Source of the DNA: Mycobacterium sp. IS-836
GTDB lineage: Bacteria; Actinomycetota; Actinomycetes; Mycobacteriales; Mycobacteriaceae
Direction: 5' to 3'
NCBI RefSeq assembly: GCF_001954275.1
Contig: NZ_MBEU01000062.1
Span: 62,001 to 126,000, forward strand
Length of the DNA: 64,000 nt
Within the stretch, counting starts at the first letter, position 1. The number at the start of each line of letters is the position of its first letter. The position numbers and the translations under genes were made by a program. Shown one piece after another: positions 26,636 through 35,888 of this stretch. Under the pieces are notes generated by a model that saw only the letters and a program-made list of their open reading frames with translations, was not told the origin of the DNA and did not search any database.

Positions 26636-27868
26636 ATGACAGACACGGCAATCGATCTCGCCGAGCCGTCAGTGTGGGCCTCGCGCTTTCCCGACGACAT
26701 GTTCGCCGAGCTGCGCGCCAGCACACCGGTGTTTCATCAGCATCTCACCGACCGCGTCAGATCCACTGTGGGCCGCGAGTTTTGGGTGTGCACGAAACAT
26801 GCCGATGTCGCGCGAGTGCACCGCGATCACGAGTCGTTTACGGCGACCCGCGGACCGCTGATTCAGGACGTAGCGCTGTTCGATGCCTATCCGGCGATCG
26901 TGAGCATGGACCCGCCGGATCACACGATTCGGCGCAAGGTCATTGCCCGCGCGTTCACCCGACGCGCGGTGGCCAAGTTGGAGGAAGGCATCCGGGCTCG
27001 GGCCAAGACGATGGCCGCCGCCCTGCGTGAGGCCGGCGGTGGTGAGTTCGTCGATCTGGCTGCGGGATTGCCAATCTCGGTGATCGGCGACATCGTCGGG
27101 ATTCCCGATTCCGACCGCCCGCATGTATTCGGCTTGATCGATCGGGTGTTGAAGACTGCCGGCGCGCAGATGTCCGTGCCCGACGGGGATGACTTGCTCC
27201 CCTTCATGGAGCTGTTCCAGTACGCCAGCTCGCTGACCGCTCACAAGCGTGACCATCCCGTGGACGACATATGGAGTGCGTTGTGCACCACCGAGATCAC
27301 GGAAGAATCGGGCGAGAGCTTCTTGCTGCCCTCCAATGAACTCGAAATCTTCTTCTTCATCCTCGGCTTGGCCGGCGCCGACACGACTCGAAACGCGCTG
27401 TGCGACGGCATGCGCGCCTTCGCGGCCAATCCGGACCAGATCGCCGTCTATCGATCCGACCCGGATGCGCGGCGGACGGCGGTCGAGGAGGTGATCCGTT
27501 ATTCCACGCCGATCATGTTCTGGGTGCGTGGAGCAGCCATGAATGTCATGATCGGCGACGTCCTGATCCCCGAGGGTGCGCGCGTGGTCACGATGTTGCG
27601 CTCGGCCAACCGCGACGAAGACGTCTTCGAGGATCCATACCGGTTCGACATTCGCCGCGATCCCAACCCCCACCAGTCCTTCGGCGGGGGCGGCGCTCAT
27701 CACTGTCTCGGTGCGATGCTTGCGCGGGCGGAAATCCGGGCCGCCCTCGACGAGATCTTGCTCAACACCGGCGCCATCGAAGTCGGGGAGCCAAGGATGA
27801 CGCTCCCCGATCTCTGCAACAACATGACCGTATACGAATCGCTCCCGGTCAGTCTTGGCCAGCGCTAG
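26636..27868 (+). CDS. Cytochrome P450
   Basis: The protein has 410 residues and is a soluble bacterial P450. I-helix AGADTT lies at about 246-251. The K-helix ExxR reads EEVIR. The heme loop FGGGGAHHCLG has Cys357 as thiolate ligand. The sequence resembles mycobacterial CYP families acting on steroid or lipid side chains, but the substrate cannot be assigned. It is co-transcribed with the TetR gene and converges with a 4-base overlap on a methyltransferase gene. No ferredoxin is nearby. Confidence 0.93.
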   Translation: MTDTAIDLAEPSVWASRFPDDMFAELRASTPVFHQHLTDRVRSTVGREFWVCTKHADVARVHRDHESFTATRGPLIQDVALFDAYPAIVSMDPPDHTIRRKVIARAFTRRAVAKLEEGIRARAKTMAAALREAGGGEFVDLAAGLPISVIGDIVGIPDSDRPHVFGLIDRVLKTAGAQMSVPDGDDLLPFMELFQYASSLTAHKRDHPVDDIWSALCTTEITEESGESFLLPSNELEIFFFILGLAGADTTRNALCDGMRAFAANPDQIAVYRSDPDARRTAVEEVIRYSTPIMFWVRGAAMNVMIGDVLIPEGARVVTMLRSANRDEDVFEDPYRFDIRRDPNPHQSFGGGGAHHCLGAMLARAEIRAALDEILLNTGAIEVGEPRMTLPDLCNNMTVYESLPVSLGQR

Positions 27869-28512
27869 GCAGGACGGGTCGCGCGATAGTAGGTGAGCTG
27901 TCCGACCACGCGTTGCCGATGCGTGGCGACTTCGGTGCAGTCGAAACCGGCACCGCGCAGCAGGCGCGGAATCGCGTCGCCGAGATTGGCGGCGGCGTGC
28001 GGACTACGCCTGATGAGCCGCGCCAGCACGCCGCCCTGGGCGGCCGTGTCGCCGCCGATATCGACCAGGTGCAGCCTGCCGCCCGGGCGCAGAACACGGA
28101 AGATCTCCTCCGCCGCAGCGGTTTTCGCGTCGTCACTCACATGGTGCAGCATCATCGACGACAGCACCCGGTCGAATTCCCCGTCGGAGTACGGCAGCCG
28201 CTCCGCATAGCCGCGCTCGAAGCGGATCCCGTTCGTCTTTCTCCGCGCCCGGTCAAGCGCCCGCGGGTCGGGGTCGCACCCAACCGCGTCCAAGTGAGGG
28301 TAGTCGCGTTTGGCCCGAATGATGAGATTGCCGGTGCCGCAGCCGATTTCCAGGACACGACGGCAGTCGGCGAGCTCGGCCTGCGCGATCAGAGACTCGT
28401 GGACCCTTTTCATGCCCAGCAGGCGTGAGATCAGGTCGTAGCAGGGCAGCAGCGCGTCGTGGCCGGCGGCGGGCAGGTAGTCATGTGGATGATGTTTCGT
28501 CACAGCATCCAT
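27865..28512 (-). CDS. Class I SAM-dependent methyltransferase
   Basis: The protein has 215 residues with SAM motif I VLEIGCGTGNLI, the acidic loop GCDPDP, LPYSDGEFDRVLSSMMLHH and VLRPGGRLHLVD, as in UbiE-like methyltransferases. It is unrelated to the five LCMT-like paralogues. It is divergent from the AraC regulator 65 bases away, which may control it. Confidence 0.87.
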   Translation of the reverse strand: MDAVTKHHPHDYLPAAGHDALLPCYDLISRLLGMKRVHESLIAQAELADCRRVLEIGCGTGNLIIRAKRDYPHLDAVGCDPDPRALDRARRKTNGIRFERGYAERLPYSDGEFDRVLSSMMLHHVSDDAKTAAAEEIFRVLRPGGRLHLVDIGGDTAAQGGVLARLIRRSPHAAANLGDAIPRLLRGAGFDCTEVATHRQRVVGQLTYYRATRPA

Positions 28513-28577
28513 GGTGAACCGGTGTACTGACCGAGAATTGGGCGATCATCGGTGAAAGTAGGACTATCTTTGGCTAC

Positions 28578-29444
28578 ATGACGCGGCCAGCTCGGATGGT
28601 TCGGCAGCGTGCGGGCGTGCCGATCTATGAGTACCGGACCGATCCGGATACGCCGCCGGTGTCGGTGGTGCGGTCGGGGCCCGAGGATTTCGTCGAGCGC
28701 GGTCGCCACATTCACGACTTTCCCGCGCTTTGGTACCTTCCCGCGGCCGGGCTGGTCCATGTGGCGGCCGCGGGTCAGGTGCTCGACCCGGAGCGGCTCG
28801 AGCATCGAGACGCCGGGGTCGCCGTGTTCTTCGACCCCGCCGCGCTGGGTGAAGACGCGCGATCGCCCTGGCCGGCGTGGCGGGCGCACCCGCTGCTGTT
28901 TCCGTTCCTGCACGGCCAGGTCGGCGGGATACTGCGCCTGGATGTTCCCGTGGCCCGGCGCGCGGCGTGGGATGCGGCGATCCGCTCGATCGAAGCCGAG
29001 CTGCTTGCGCGCCAGGACGGCTATCGGCAGGCGGCGCTGGCACATCTGACCCTGTTGCTTATCGACCTCGCGCGGCTGGCCGGGCCCGTGGTGGCCGAGC
29101 TGCGGCGCAGCGGCGAACCGCTGCTGGCCGAGGTGTTCGACGTCATCGACCGGCGTCATGCCGAGCCGTTGTCGCTGCGCGACGTCGCCGACGAACTCGG
29201 CATGACCCCGGGACACCTGACCACCGTGGTGCGCCGCCGCACCGGGCGCACGGTCGGGGAGTGGATCACCGAACGCCGGATGGCCACGGCTCGCGCGTTG
29301 CTCGCGGAAACCGACCTGCCGGTCGCGGAGGTCGCCAGGAGGGTCGGCCTGCCCGATCCCGGTTACTTCAGCCGGCTATTCGGCCGGGCGCACGGCGCCT
29401 CGCCCCGCGAATGGCGTCACAGGGATTCGATGTCCAGCCAGTAG
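28578..29444 (+). CDS. AraC family transcriptional regulator
   Basis: The protein has 288 residues. The N-terminal ~120 residues form a cupin-like sensor (RHIHDFPALWYLPAAG), followed by a helical linker. Two helix-turn-helix motifs lie at about 190-285 (LSLRDVADELGMTPGHLTTV and LPVAEVARRVGLPDPGYFSR). The 3' end overlaps the convergent MBL gene by 28 bases. Likely targets are the divergent methyltransferase or its own gene. Confidence 0.9.
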   Translation: MTRPARMVRQRAGVPIYEYRTDPDTPPVSVVRSGPEDFVERGRHIHDFPALWYLPAAGLVHVAAAGQVLDPERLEHRDAGVAVFFDPAALGEDARSPWPAWRAHPLLFPFLHGQVGGILRLDVPVARRAAWDAAIRSIEAELLARQDGYRQAALAHLTLLLIDLARLAGPVVAELRRSGEPLLAEVFDVIDRRHAEPLSLRDVADELGMTPGHLTTVVRRRTGRTVGEWITERRMATARALLAETDLPVAEVARRVGLPDPGYFSRLFGRAHGASPREWRHRDSMSSQ

Positions 29445-30295
29445 TCGACATCGAAGCGATCCTCGACGGCGCGAATCGTCGCACCACCGCGGCCGGCATA
29501 GTGCGCGGGTATCACGGCGGCGTTCGCGCGGGCGGCCTCGGTGAATATCCGGCGACGGGTGACCGCGGCGGCGGGGGCGTCCACGTCGAAGGCGCAGGCG
29601 TCGTCGGGACGGCGCAGCTGCAGCGGGCTGTGGGTGAGATCCCCGACAAAAACCGCGGGCCGACCCGCGTCCAGCCAGAGCACCGACGAACCCGGCGTGT
29701 GGCCGGGCGCGGGCCGCAGCCGCAGCGACTCGCTGATCCGATAGTCATCCGACCATTGCACGATCTGCCCATCGACGGGCAAGACGCTGTCGGCGAACAC
29801 GAGTTGATTGCCGGGCTCCTGGCCCGCGGGTCCGTCCGGCGAGAAGTGGTGGTAGTCGGCGGCCGGCACCAGGTACCGGGCGTTGGGAAACGTCGGCACC
29901 CAGGCGTCGTTCTCGCGCATGGTGTTCCAGCCGACGTGGTCGGAATGGATATGGGTGTTGACCACCACGTCCACCGCGCTGCGGTCGATGCCCGCCGACC
30001 GAAGCGCCGCCAGGAACCCGGTGTTCAGGTGGTCCAGGAACGGCATGTGCGGGCGCTCGCGGTCGTTGCCGACGCCGGTGTCCACGACGACGGTCAGCCC
30101 GTCGACCTCGATGACCCAGCTCTGGACCGCGGCGTGCCACTGATCGGTGTCGGGATCGAAGAAGTCCGGCACCAGCAGGTCGGCGTTGTCCCGCCACCCG
30201 GACGGCGGGGTCGCGGGGAAGAACCGGGTACCCAATTCGAGCGGAAGTTCCAGTACCCGCGCCACGCTCGCGCGGCCGAACCGGACCCGGCCCAT
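29417..30295 (-). CDS. MBL-fold metallo-hydrolase
   Basis: The protein has 292 residues. The metal motif THIHSDHVGW provides His115, His117, Asp119 and His120. GHTPGSSVLWL and FVGDLTHSPLQL supply further ligands, as in lactonase-like MBL enzymes. The substrate is unknown; a sugar-lactone or other lactone would fit the adjoining fucA/serA2 genes. Its start overlaps the fucA stop by one base, so it is the last gene of the serA2-fucA-MBL operon. Confidence 0.87.
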   Translation of the reverse strand: MGRVRFGRASVARVLELPLELGTRFFPATPPSGWRDNADLLVPDFFDPDTDQWHAAVQSWVIEVDGLTVVVDTGVGNDRERPHMPFLDHLNTGFLAALRSAGIDRSAVDVVVNTHIHSDHVGWNTMRENDAWVPTFPNARYLVPAADYHHFSPDGPAGQEPGNQLVFADSVLPVDGQIVQWSDDYRISESLRLRPAPGHTPGSSVLWLDAGRPAVFVGDLTHSPLQLRRPDDACAFDVDAPAAAVTRRRIFTEAARANAAVIPAHYAGRGGATIRAVEDRFDVDYWLDIESL

Positions 30296-30957
30296 CAGGC
30301 GTTGGCGCGCAGGTAGCCGTAGACCATCCCAAAGTTGCGGTTCACGTCCTCGGGGATATCCACCGGCCCACCGAGAGCCCTTGCGCCCCAGACGATTTGC
30401 GCGGTGCGCTCAACCAGCGCGGTGATGTGCATGACCTTGTCGGGGCGCGGTCCCACGGCCACCAGGCCATGATTGGCGATCAGCGCCGCGCCCCGGCCCT
30501 CGAGCGCCTTCACCGCATTGAGGCCCACTTCTGGTGTGCCGGACGCGGCGTATTCGCTGCACCGAACGTCGCCGCCGCAATAGACCGCGAACTCGTCGAT
30601 GCAGGCGGGAATCGGCTCGTGGGCGATGGCGAACATCGTCGCCCAGACGGGATGGCTGTGAATGACGCTGCCGATGTCGTCGAAAGCCCGGTAGCAGGCC
30701 AGGTGCAGCTTCATCTCCGACGACGGCGCCCGGCCCTCCGCGGCCTTCAGCACGGCGCCCTCGGGATCGACGAGCACCAGGTCGTCGAGTTGCATGTCCC
30801 GGTAGTCGACAGACGACGGCGTGATGACGATGTTGCCGTCGGAGCGCCGGGCCGAGATGTTGCCGGCGGTTCCCTCGACCAGGCCCCGGCGCAGCATGTC
30901 CTTGGCGGCGTCCAGCACCGCGGTTTCCGGGTCGGCCACGTATTTCACGGATGTCAT
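30295..30957 (-). CDS. fucA: L-fuculose-phosphate aldolase-like class II aldolase
   Basis: The protein has 220 residues and is a zinc-dependent aldolase. The metal ligands match the family: Glu81 (SSEMKLH), His100 and His102 (VIHSHPV), His163 (IANHG). Family members cleave fuculose-, rhamnulose- or ribulose-phosphates to DHAP or a two-carbon unit. Mtb Rv0727c is at the same place. The gene overlaps its neighbours on both sides (4 and 1 bases). Confidence 0.9.
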   Translation of the reverse strand: MTSVKYVADPETAVLDAAKDMLRRGLVEGTAGNISARRSDGNIVITPSSVDYRDMQLDDLVLVDPEGAVLKAAEGRAPSSEMKLHLACYRAFDDIGSVIHSHPVWATMFAIAHEPIPACIDEFAVYCGGDVRCSEYAASGTPEVGLNAVKALEGRGAALIANHGLVAVGPRPDKVMHITALVERTAQIVWGARALGGPVDIPEDVNRNFGMVYGYLRANA

Positions 30958-31943
30958 GGCCCTAGCACCTCCGGGTTGACGATATTGGCGGGTGTCTTGC
31001 CGGACAACAGCGCTTCCAGGTCGTCGGCAACCATCTGCGCCTGCCGAGCCTCAGTGTTCCACGTGGCACCCCCGATGTGCGGGGTCAAGACGACGTTGGG
31101 CATGGCCACCAGCGGGTGATCGGTCGGCAGCCATTCGCCGACGAAGTGATCCAGGCCGGCGGCGGCCACCTTGCCGGCGCGTAGGGCGTCGACGAGCGCG
31201 TCGGTGTCGTGCAGCTGAGCCCGCGCGGTGTTGAGGAAGACCACGCCGTCGCGCATGGCCGCGAACTGCTGGGCGCCGATCATCCCGGCCGTGTCGTCGG
31301 TGACCGGCGCGTGCAGCGAGACGACGTCGGCCTCACCCAGCAGTTCGTCCAGGCCGTGGCGGGCTTCGTCGTTGTACGGGTCGTAGGCGATGACCCGCAT
31401 GCCCAGCCCGGCCAGCCGCCAGCGCAGCGCGCGGCCGACGGCACCGAGGCCTACCAGCCCGGCGGTGAGCCCGGCGATCTCCCAGCCGCGGAACCGCTGA
31501 TACGGGATGATGCCGTCGCGAAACATGTTGCCGCCGCGGACATCCGCGTCGGCCGTCAGCAGGTGACGGGTGGCGGCCAGTAGCAGCGCCAGCGTCATCT
31601 CAGCGACCGCGTCGGCATTGCGCGCCGGGGTGTTCAGCACCGGGATCCCGGCGGCGGTGGCGCCCGGGACATCGACGTTGTTGGGGTCGCCGCGGGTGGA
31701 CGCGACGGCGCGCAAGTCCAAGTCGAACACCGGGCCGCGGACCGAGTCGCTTTCCACCACAACCACATCGGCAGCCTCGGCGGTGATCCGCTCGGCCAGC
31801 TGCTCCGGGCCATAGATGCGCAGCGGGCTCTGGTCGATCCACGGGTCGTACACCACGTCGGCCAGCTCCCGCAGCTTGGCGAACCCCGGTCCACGCAGCG
31901 GGGCGGTCACCAAGGCGCGCGGTCTTGACGTCACGAACCCCAA
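30954..31943 (-). CDS. serA2: D-isomer-specific 2-hydroxyacid dehydrogenase
   Basis: The protein has 329 residues. The NAD-binding motif is GLVGLGAVGRAL. Substrate and catalytic segments are NTPARNADAVAEMTL, ARAQLHDTDALVDAL and TPHIGGAT (catalytic His). The regulatory domain of true 3-phosphoglycerate dehydrogenase is absent, so a role in the sugar pathway with fucA is more likely than serine synthesis. It is divergent from xylB, 12 bases apart, and equals Mtb Rv0728c by position. Confidence 0.88.
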   Translation of the reverse strand: MGFVTSRPRALVTAPLRGPGFAKLRELADVVYDPWIDQSPLRIYGPEQLAERITAEAADVVVVESDSVRGPVFDLDLRAVASTRGDPNNVDVPGATAAGIPVLNTPARNADAVAEMTLALLLAATRHLLTADADVRGGNMFRDGIIPYQRFRGWEIAGLTAGLVGLGAVGRALRWRLAGLGMRVIAYDPYNDEARHGLDELLGEADVVSLHAPVTDDTAGMIGAQQFAAMRDGVVFLNTARAQLHDTDALVDALRAGKVAAAGLDHFVGEWLPTDHPLVAMPNVVLTPHIGGATWNTEARQAQMVADDLEALLSGKTPANIVNPEVLGP

Positions 31944-31955
31944 TGCTGGCGTACG

Positions 31956-33335
31956 GTGACGCCCGTGTCACGTGAAGGCCTGACAATCGGCATCGACGTG
32001 GGCAGCACCGCGGTCAAGGCGGTGGCCGCGGACGCCGACGGCCGGGTGGCGGCCCGGGTGCGGATTCCGCACGCCTTGCGGGTTCCGGCGCCCAACCGGC
32101 TGGAACACGACGCCGACGAGGCGTGGCGCCGGGGGCCTTCGGCCGCCCTTGCGCAGCTGGACCGTCCGGATGCGAGGGCGGTGGCGGTCGCGGCGATGGT
32201 CCCCTCGCTGACCGCAGTCGACGCCGCGGGCACGCCGCTGACACCGGGGCTGCTATACGGCGACGAGAGGGGCCGGGTGCCGGGCGCCGACCAACAGCCG
32301 CTGCCGGCGCTGGGCGAGGCCGCCGAGTTCCTGCGCTGGACGGCCGCCGAGGCCCCCGGCGCGGCCGGATACTGGCCGGCACCGGCGGTGGCCAACCACG
32401 CCCTGGCGGGCGAAGCGCTGATCGACGTCGCCACGGCGGCCACCGCCTTCCCCCTGTTCGACGGGACAGGCTGGGACCCGGCGGCATGCGCCGACCGCGG
32501 CGCGACCGTCGAGCAGATGCCCCGGGTGGAGACGATCGGAACGGCCGCCGGGCAGCTCCCCGGGACGGACGCCGTATTGGCGATCGGCGCCATCGACGCG
32601 CTGTGTGAACAGATCGTCGCCGGCGCCGACCGCGACGGCGACGTCCTCGTGCTGTGTGGCACCACCCTGATCGTGTGGAACACGATCCCCGAGTCACGGC
32701 AGGTGCCCGGCCTGTGGACCATCCCGCACACCGCCCCCGGCTTGAGCAAGATCGGCGGCGCCAGCAATGCCGGTGGGCTGTTTCTCGGCTGGGTCGATCG
32801 CCTCCTCGGGCCGGGTGACCCCGAGTCGGTCGACCCGCGCCGGGTGCCGGTGTGGTCGCCGTACATTCGCGGGGAGCGCACGCCGTTCCACGACCCGGAC
32901 CGGCGCGCCGTGCTCGACGCCCTGGATCTCACCCACGACGCCGCCTCGCTGCGCCGGGCCGCATACGAGGCGTCGGGCTTCGTCGTTCGTCAGCTCATCG
33001 AGCTAAGCGGCGCGTCGGTATCGCGCATCGTCGCCACCGGCGGTGGTACCCGCCTACAGCCCTGGATGCAGGCCATCGCCGACGCCACCGGCCGGCCGGT
33101 CGAGGTGTCCGCGGTCGCCGAGGGCGCGGCGCTGGGAGCGGCTTTCCTCGCCCGCATCGCCGCCGGCCTGGAGACGACGATCGACGACGCGGCCCGCTGG
33201 GCCGCCACCGACCGCGTCGTCGACCCCGACCCCGCCTGGGTGGGGGCGGTCGAGGACCGCTATCGCCGGTTCCTGGAGCTGGGAAATCGGCGATCCGAGG
33301 CGATACCCCCGGCGACACCGCCGGGCGCGTTCTAG
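31956..33335 (+). CDS. xylB: FGGY family carbohydrate kinase
   Basis: The protein has 459 residues from GTG 31956 (GTG 31965 is also possible). The N-terminal phosphate site is GIDVGSTAVKAV. The C-terminal ATP-binding domain has VATGGGTRLQPWMQAI and EGAALGAAFL. It is somewhat short for the family. By position it matches Mtb xylB (Rv0729), a putative xylulose kinase; the true sugar is unproven. With serA2 and fucA it suggests uptake-linked phosphorylation, oxidation and cleavage of a pentose or deoxysugar. No transporter is encoded here. Confidence 0.87.
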   Translation: MTPVSREGLTIGIDVGSTAVKAVAADADGRVAARVRIPHALRVPAPNRLEHDADEAWRRGPSAALAQLDRPDARAVAVAAMVPSLTAVDAAGTPLTPGLLYGDERGRVPGADQQPLPALGEAAEFLRWTAAEAPGAAGYWPAPAVANHALAGEALIDVATAATAFPLFDGTGWDPAACADRGATVEQMPRVETIGTAAGQLPGTDAVLAIGAIDALCEQIVAGADRDGDVLVLCGTTLIVWNTIPESRQVPGLWTIPHTAPGLSKIGGASNAGGLFLGWVDRLLGPGDPESVDPRRVPVWSPYIRGERTPFHDPDRRAVLDALDLTHDAASLRRAAYEASGFVVRQLIELSGASVSRIVATGGGTRLQPWMQAIADATGRPVEVSAVAEGAALGAAFLARIAAGLETTIDDAARWAATDRVVDPDPAWVGAVEDRYRRFLELGNRRSEAIPPATPPGAF

Positions 33336-33344
33336 GCTTGTGCA

Positions 33345-34010
33345 ATGACCGACCACGACCGCAAAGCCGCCCGCCGCGAGATCGCCGACGCCCTGTTGAA
33401 CGCCCTCGAACGCAGGCATGAAATCGCCGACGTCGTGGTCGAGTCCGAGGACAAGGCGGCCGCGGTCGAGGCGATCGTCAAATTGCTCGACACGTCGCAC
33501 GTGGCCGCCGAGGCGGTGATGAGCATGTCCTTCGACCAACTCACCATCAACTCGCGCAGGCAGATCCTCGCCGAACTCGAGGACCTGAACAAACAGCTGA
33601 GCTTCACGGTGGGCGAGCGGCCGGCCAGCTCGGGCGAGACCCTGCAGCTGCGGCCCTTTTCCGCCAAGCACGACCGCGACATCTTCGCCACCCGAACCGA
33701 GGACGTCGGCGCCGCCGGCGACGGCTCCGGCGGACCGGCGGGCAACCTCGACGACGAGATCCGCGCCGCGCTGCGACGTGTCGACGACGAAGAGGCAGCG
33801 TGGTTCGTGGCCGTCGATTCGGGGCAGAAGGTCGGCATGGTGTTCGGCGAGCTGGTCAACGGCGAGGTGAACGTGCGGATCTGGATCCACCCCGACCACC
33901 GGAAGAAGGGTTACGGCACCGCCGCGCTGCGCAAGTCGCGCTCGGAGATGGCGTGGTGTTTCCCCGCCGTTCCGCTGGTGGTCCGGACCCCGGCGGCCAA
34001 ACCGGGCTAA
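33345..34010 (+). CDS. GNAT acetyltransferase with GyrA-like N-terminal region
   Basis: The protein has 221 residues. Residues ~20-90 (ALERRHEIADVVVESEDK, then LLDTSHVAAEAVMSMSFDQL and RRQILAELEDLN) look like the C-terminal coiled-coil/tower segment of DNA gyrase subunit A. The C-terminal part (~95-221) looks like a GCN5-type acetyltransferase, with the acetyl-CoA loop HRKKGYGTAAL. Mtb Rv0730 holds the same place. The acceptor is unknown. It is followed tail-to-tail by a methyltransferase gene after 6 bases. Confidence 0.75.
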   Translation: MTDHDRKAARREIADALLNALERRHEIADVVVESEDKAAAVEAIVKLLDTSHVAAEAVMSMSFDQLTINSRRQILAELEDLNKQLSFTVGERPASSGETLQLRPFSAKHDRDIFATRTEDVGAAGDGSGGPAGNLDDEIRAALRRVDDEEAAWFVAVDSGQKVGMVFGELVNGEVNVRIWIHPDHRKKGYGTAALRKSRSEMAWCFPAVPLVVRTPAAKPG

Positions 34011-34016
34011 GTCAGC

Positions 34017-34934
34017 CTAAGTCAGCTCTGCCGACACGTATCGGATATCGCCGAACGCGACCATCGATTGGTCCGGGAATTCAAAACCGTTGGCGGCGTA
34101 GAGTTCCTGCGTGCTGTGCACCGTCGCCCGCCAGCCGCGGTCGCCCAGGTAGTCGACCACGTCGTTGCGCTCGCCGGGATAGACCAAGTCGGCCCAGTTG
34201 AGGTTCAATCCGAGGCGCCGCCAGCGCTCGCTGATCTCCTGCCCCCGCCTTTCGATGCGTTCGCGAATGTTCGGCACGTAGCCGGTGCCCAGCCTGCTGC
34301 CCGCGGCGCTCAGCGCGGTGATGTTGTCGAACAAGCGGTCCTGCGCGTCCGGCGGCAGGTACCCCAGCAGGCCTTCGGCGATCCAGGCCGCGGGCCGCGT
34401 GGTGTCAAATCCGGTGTCGCGCAACGCCGCCGGCCAGTCGTCGCGCAGGTCGATCCCGACGGCCCTGCGGTCGGCGGTCGGGGCCGCGCCGAGGTCGGCC
34501 AGGGTGCGGGTCTTGAACTCGATCACCTTCGGCTGGTCGATCTCGTAGAGGACGGTGCCGGCCGGCCACGGCAGCCGGTAGGCGCGGGTGTCGAGGCCGG
34601 AAGCCAGGATGACGGCCTGGCGTATCCCGGCCTCGGCCGCCTCGATGAAGAAGGAGTCGAAGAACCGGGTGCGAACGGCCATCCCCTCACCGAGGCGGCG
34701 CGGGGTGAAGGCCGGATCGTCCTCGGCGACTTCGATTTCCCCGTTCATCATCCGGATGAAGGCGTCCACACCCACCGCGTTCACCAGAGGCTCGGCGAAT
34801 GGATCGTCGATGAGCGGGTTCGGGCCCTTGGACGCCATCGCCCGCCGGGCTGCCACCGCGGTGGCGGTGGCTCCGACGCTGGACGCCAAATCCCAACTGT
34901 CGCCGTCGAATCGCTTGGTGTCGCTCTGTGTCAT
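34017..34934 (-). CDS. SAM-dependent methyltransferase, TIGR00027/LCMT-like family (paralogue 4)
   Basis: The protein has 305 residues: [70 protein letters not shown]. It is probably the counterpart of Mtb Rv0731c, which precedes secY. It lies 7 bases after paralogue 5 on the same strand, forming a two-gene operon transcribed away from secY. Confidence 0.88.
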   Translation of the reverse strand: MTQSDTKRFDGDSWDLASSVGATATAVAARRAMASKGPNPLIDDPFAEPLVNAVGVDAFIRMMNGEIEVAEDDPAFTPRRLGEGMAVRTRFFDSFFIEAAEAGIRQAVILASGLDTRAYRLPWPAGTVLYEIDQPKVIEFKTRTLADLGAAPTADRRAVGIDLRDDWPAALRDTGFDTTRPAAWIAEGLLGYLPPDAQDRLFDNITALSAAGSRLGTGYVPNIRERIERRGQEISERWRRLGLNLNWADLVYPGERNDVVDYLGDRGWRATVHSTQELYAANGFEFPDQSMVAFGDIRYVSAELT

Positions 34935-34941
34935 GGGCGTC

Positions 34942-35853
34942 CTAACCGAGGGTTGCGGTGACGCAGGTGATGTTGCGCAACTGCGCCAGCTCGTCGTCGT
35001 CCGGGAAGACGAGACCGTAATCGGCGAACATCTCCCGCCGTGGCCGCGAGTGCACCTGCCAGCCCCGACCGCTCAGGTACTCGATGACGTTGCTGCGCTC
35101 GCCGTCGAAGAACAGCCCGGACAGGTCGATGTCGCAGCCCAAATTGGCCCACCGGTGGTTGAATTCGGCGGCGCGATCGGACATCGCTATACCGGAGTCG
35201 GGATGGTATTCGGTGGCCAGCTTGCTTCCCGGCGCGGACATCGAGGTGATGTTGTCGAAGAGCCGGTCCTGGGCTTCGGGCGGCAGGTACATCAGCAGGC
35301 CCTCTGCGCTCCAGGAAGTCGGCTGCGTGACGTCAAACCCGCTGGCGCGCAACGCCTCCGGCCAGTCTTCTCGCAGGTCGATGCTGACGGTTCGCCGGTC
35401 CGCGGACGGCGCGGCGCCCAGGGCCGCCATCGTGGCGCTCTTGAATTCGATGACCTGGGGCTGATCGACCTCGTACACCACGCTGCCGGGCGGCCAGGAC
35501 AGCCGATAGGCGCGGGCGTCCAGGCCGGCGGCCAGGATCACCGATTGGCGAACCCCGTCGCGGGCCGCGTTCAGGAAGAAGTCGTCGAAGAAGCGGGTGC
35601 GCACCGCGATCGAATCGGTCTCGAGCGCCAGGTCGCGTTCGCCGCCGTCGGGCTTTTCGGTGGAGACGATTTCACCGTCGACCAGGCGGCGGAAGAAATC
35701 GAGCCCGACCGCGCGCACCAGCGGCGCGGCGTACGGGTCGTTGATGATCGGGTCGGTTCCGCCACTGGCCAGCGCCCGCGCCGCGGCGACCATCGTCGCG
35801 GTGGCACCCACGCTGGAGGCCAGGTCCCAGCTGTCTTGATCGGTCCGTGTCAT
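34942..35853 (-). CDS. SAM-dependent methyltransferase, TIGR00027/LCMT-like family (paralogue 5)
   Basis: The protein has 303 residues from the ATG at 35853, preceded by GGGGAG; a GTG at 35865 would add four residues but overlaps that site. It has the family motifs [38 protein letters not shown] and [20 protein letters not shown]. It is divergent from secY across a 186-base region that carries a TTTGCTAAATA motif also found before the other methyltransferase operon. Confidence 0.88.
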   Translation of the reverse strand: MTRTDQDSWDLASSVGATATMVAAARALASGGTDPIINDPYAAPLVRAVGLDFFRRLVDGEIVSTEKPDGGERDLALETDSIAVRTRFFDDFFLNAARDGVRQSVILAAGLDARAYRLSWPPGSVVYEVDQPQVIEFKSATMAALGAAPSADRRTVSIDLREDWPEALRASGFDVTQPTSWSAEGLLMYLPPEAQDRLFDNITSMSAPGSKLATEYHPDSGIAMSDRAAEFNHRWANLGCDIDLSGLFFDGERSNVIEYLSGRGWQVHSRPRREMFADYGLVFPDDDELAQLRNITCVTATLG

Positions 35854-35865
35854 CGCGCTCCCCAC

Positions 35866-35888
35866 TTATTTAGCAAATGCAACGAGCC
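35866..35888 (-). promoter_or_regulatory. Shared AT-rich motif before methyltransferase paralogue 5
   Basis: On the minus strand the sequence reads GGCTCGTTGCATTTGCTAAA followed by TAA. It aligns with GACGCTTGTTATATTGGCTA followed by AATA at the promoter of the paralogue 1-3 operon. The shared core is TTnGCTAAATA. This points to a common promoter type or regulator. Confidence 0.4.
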
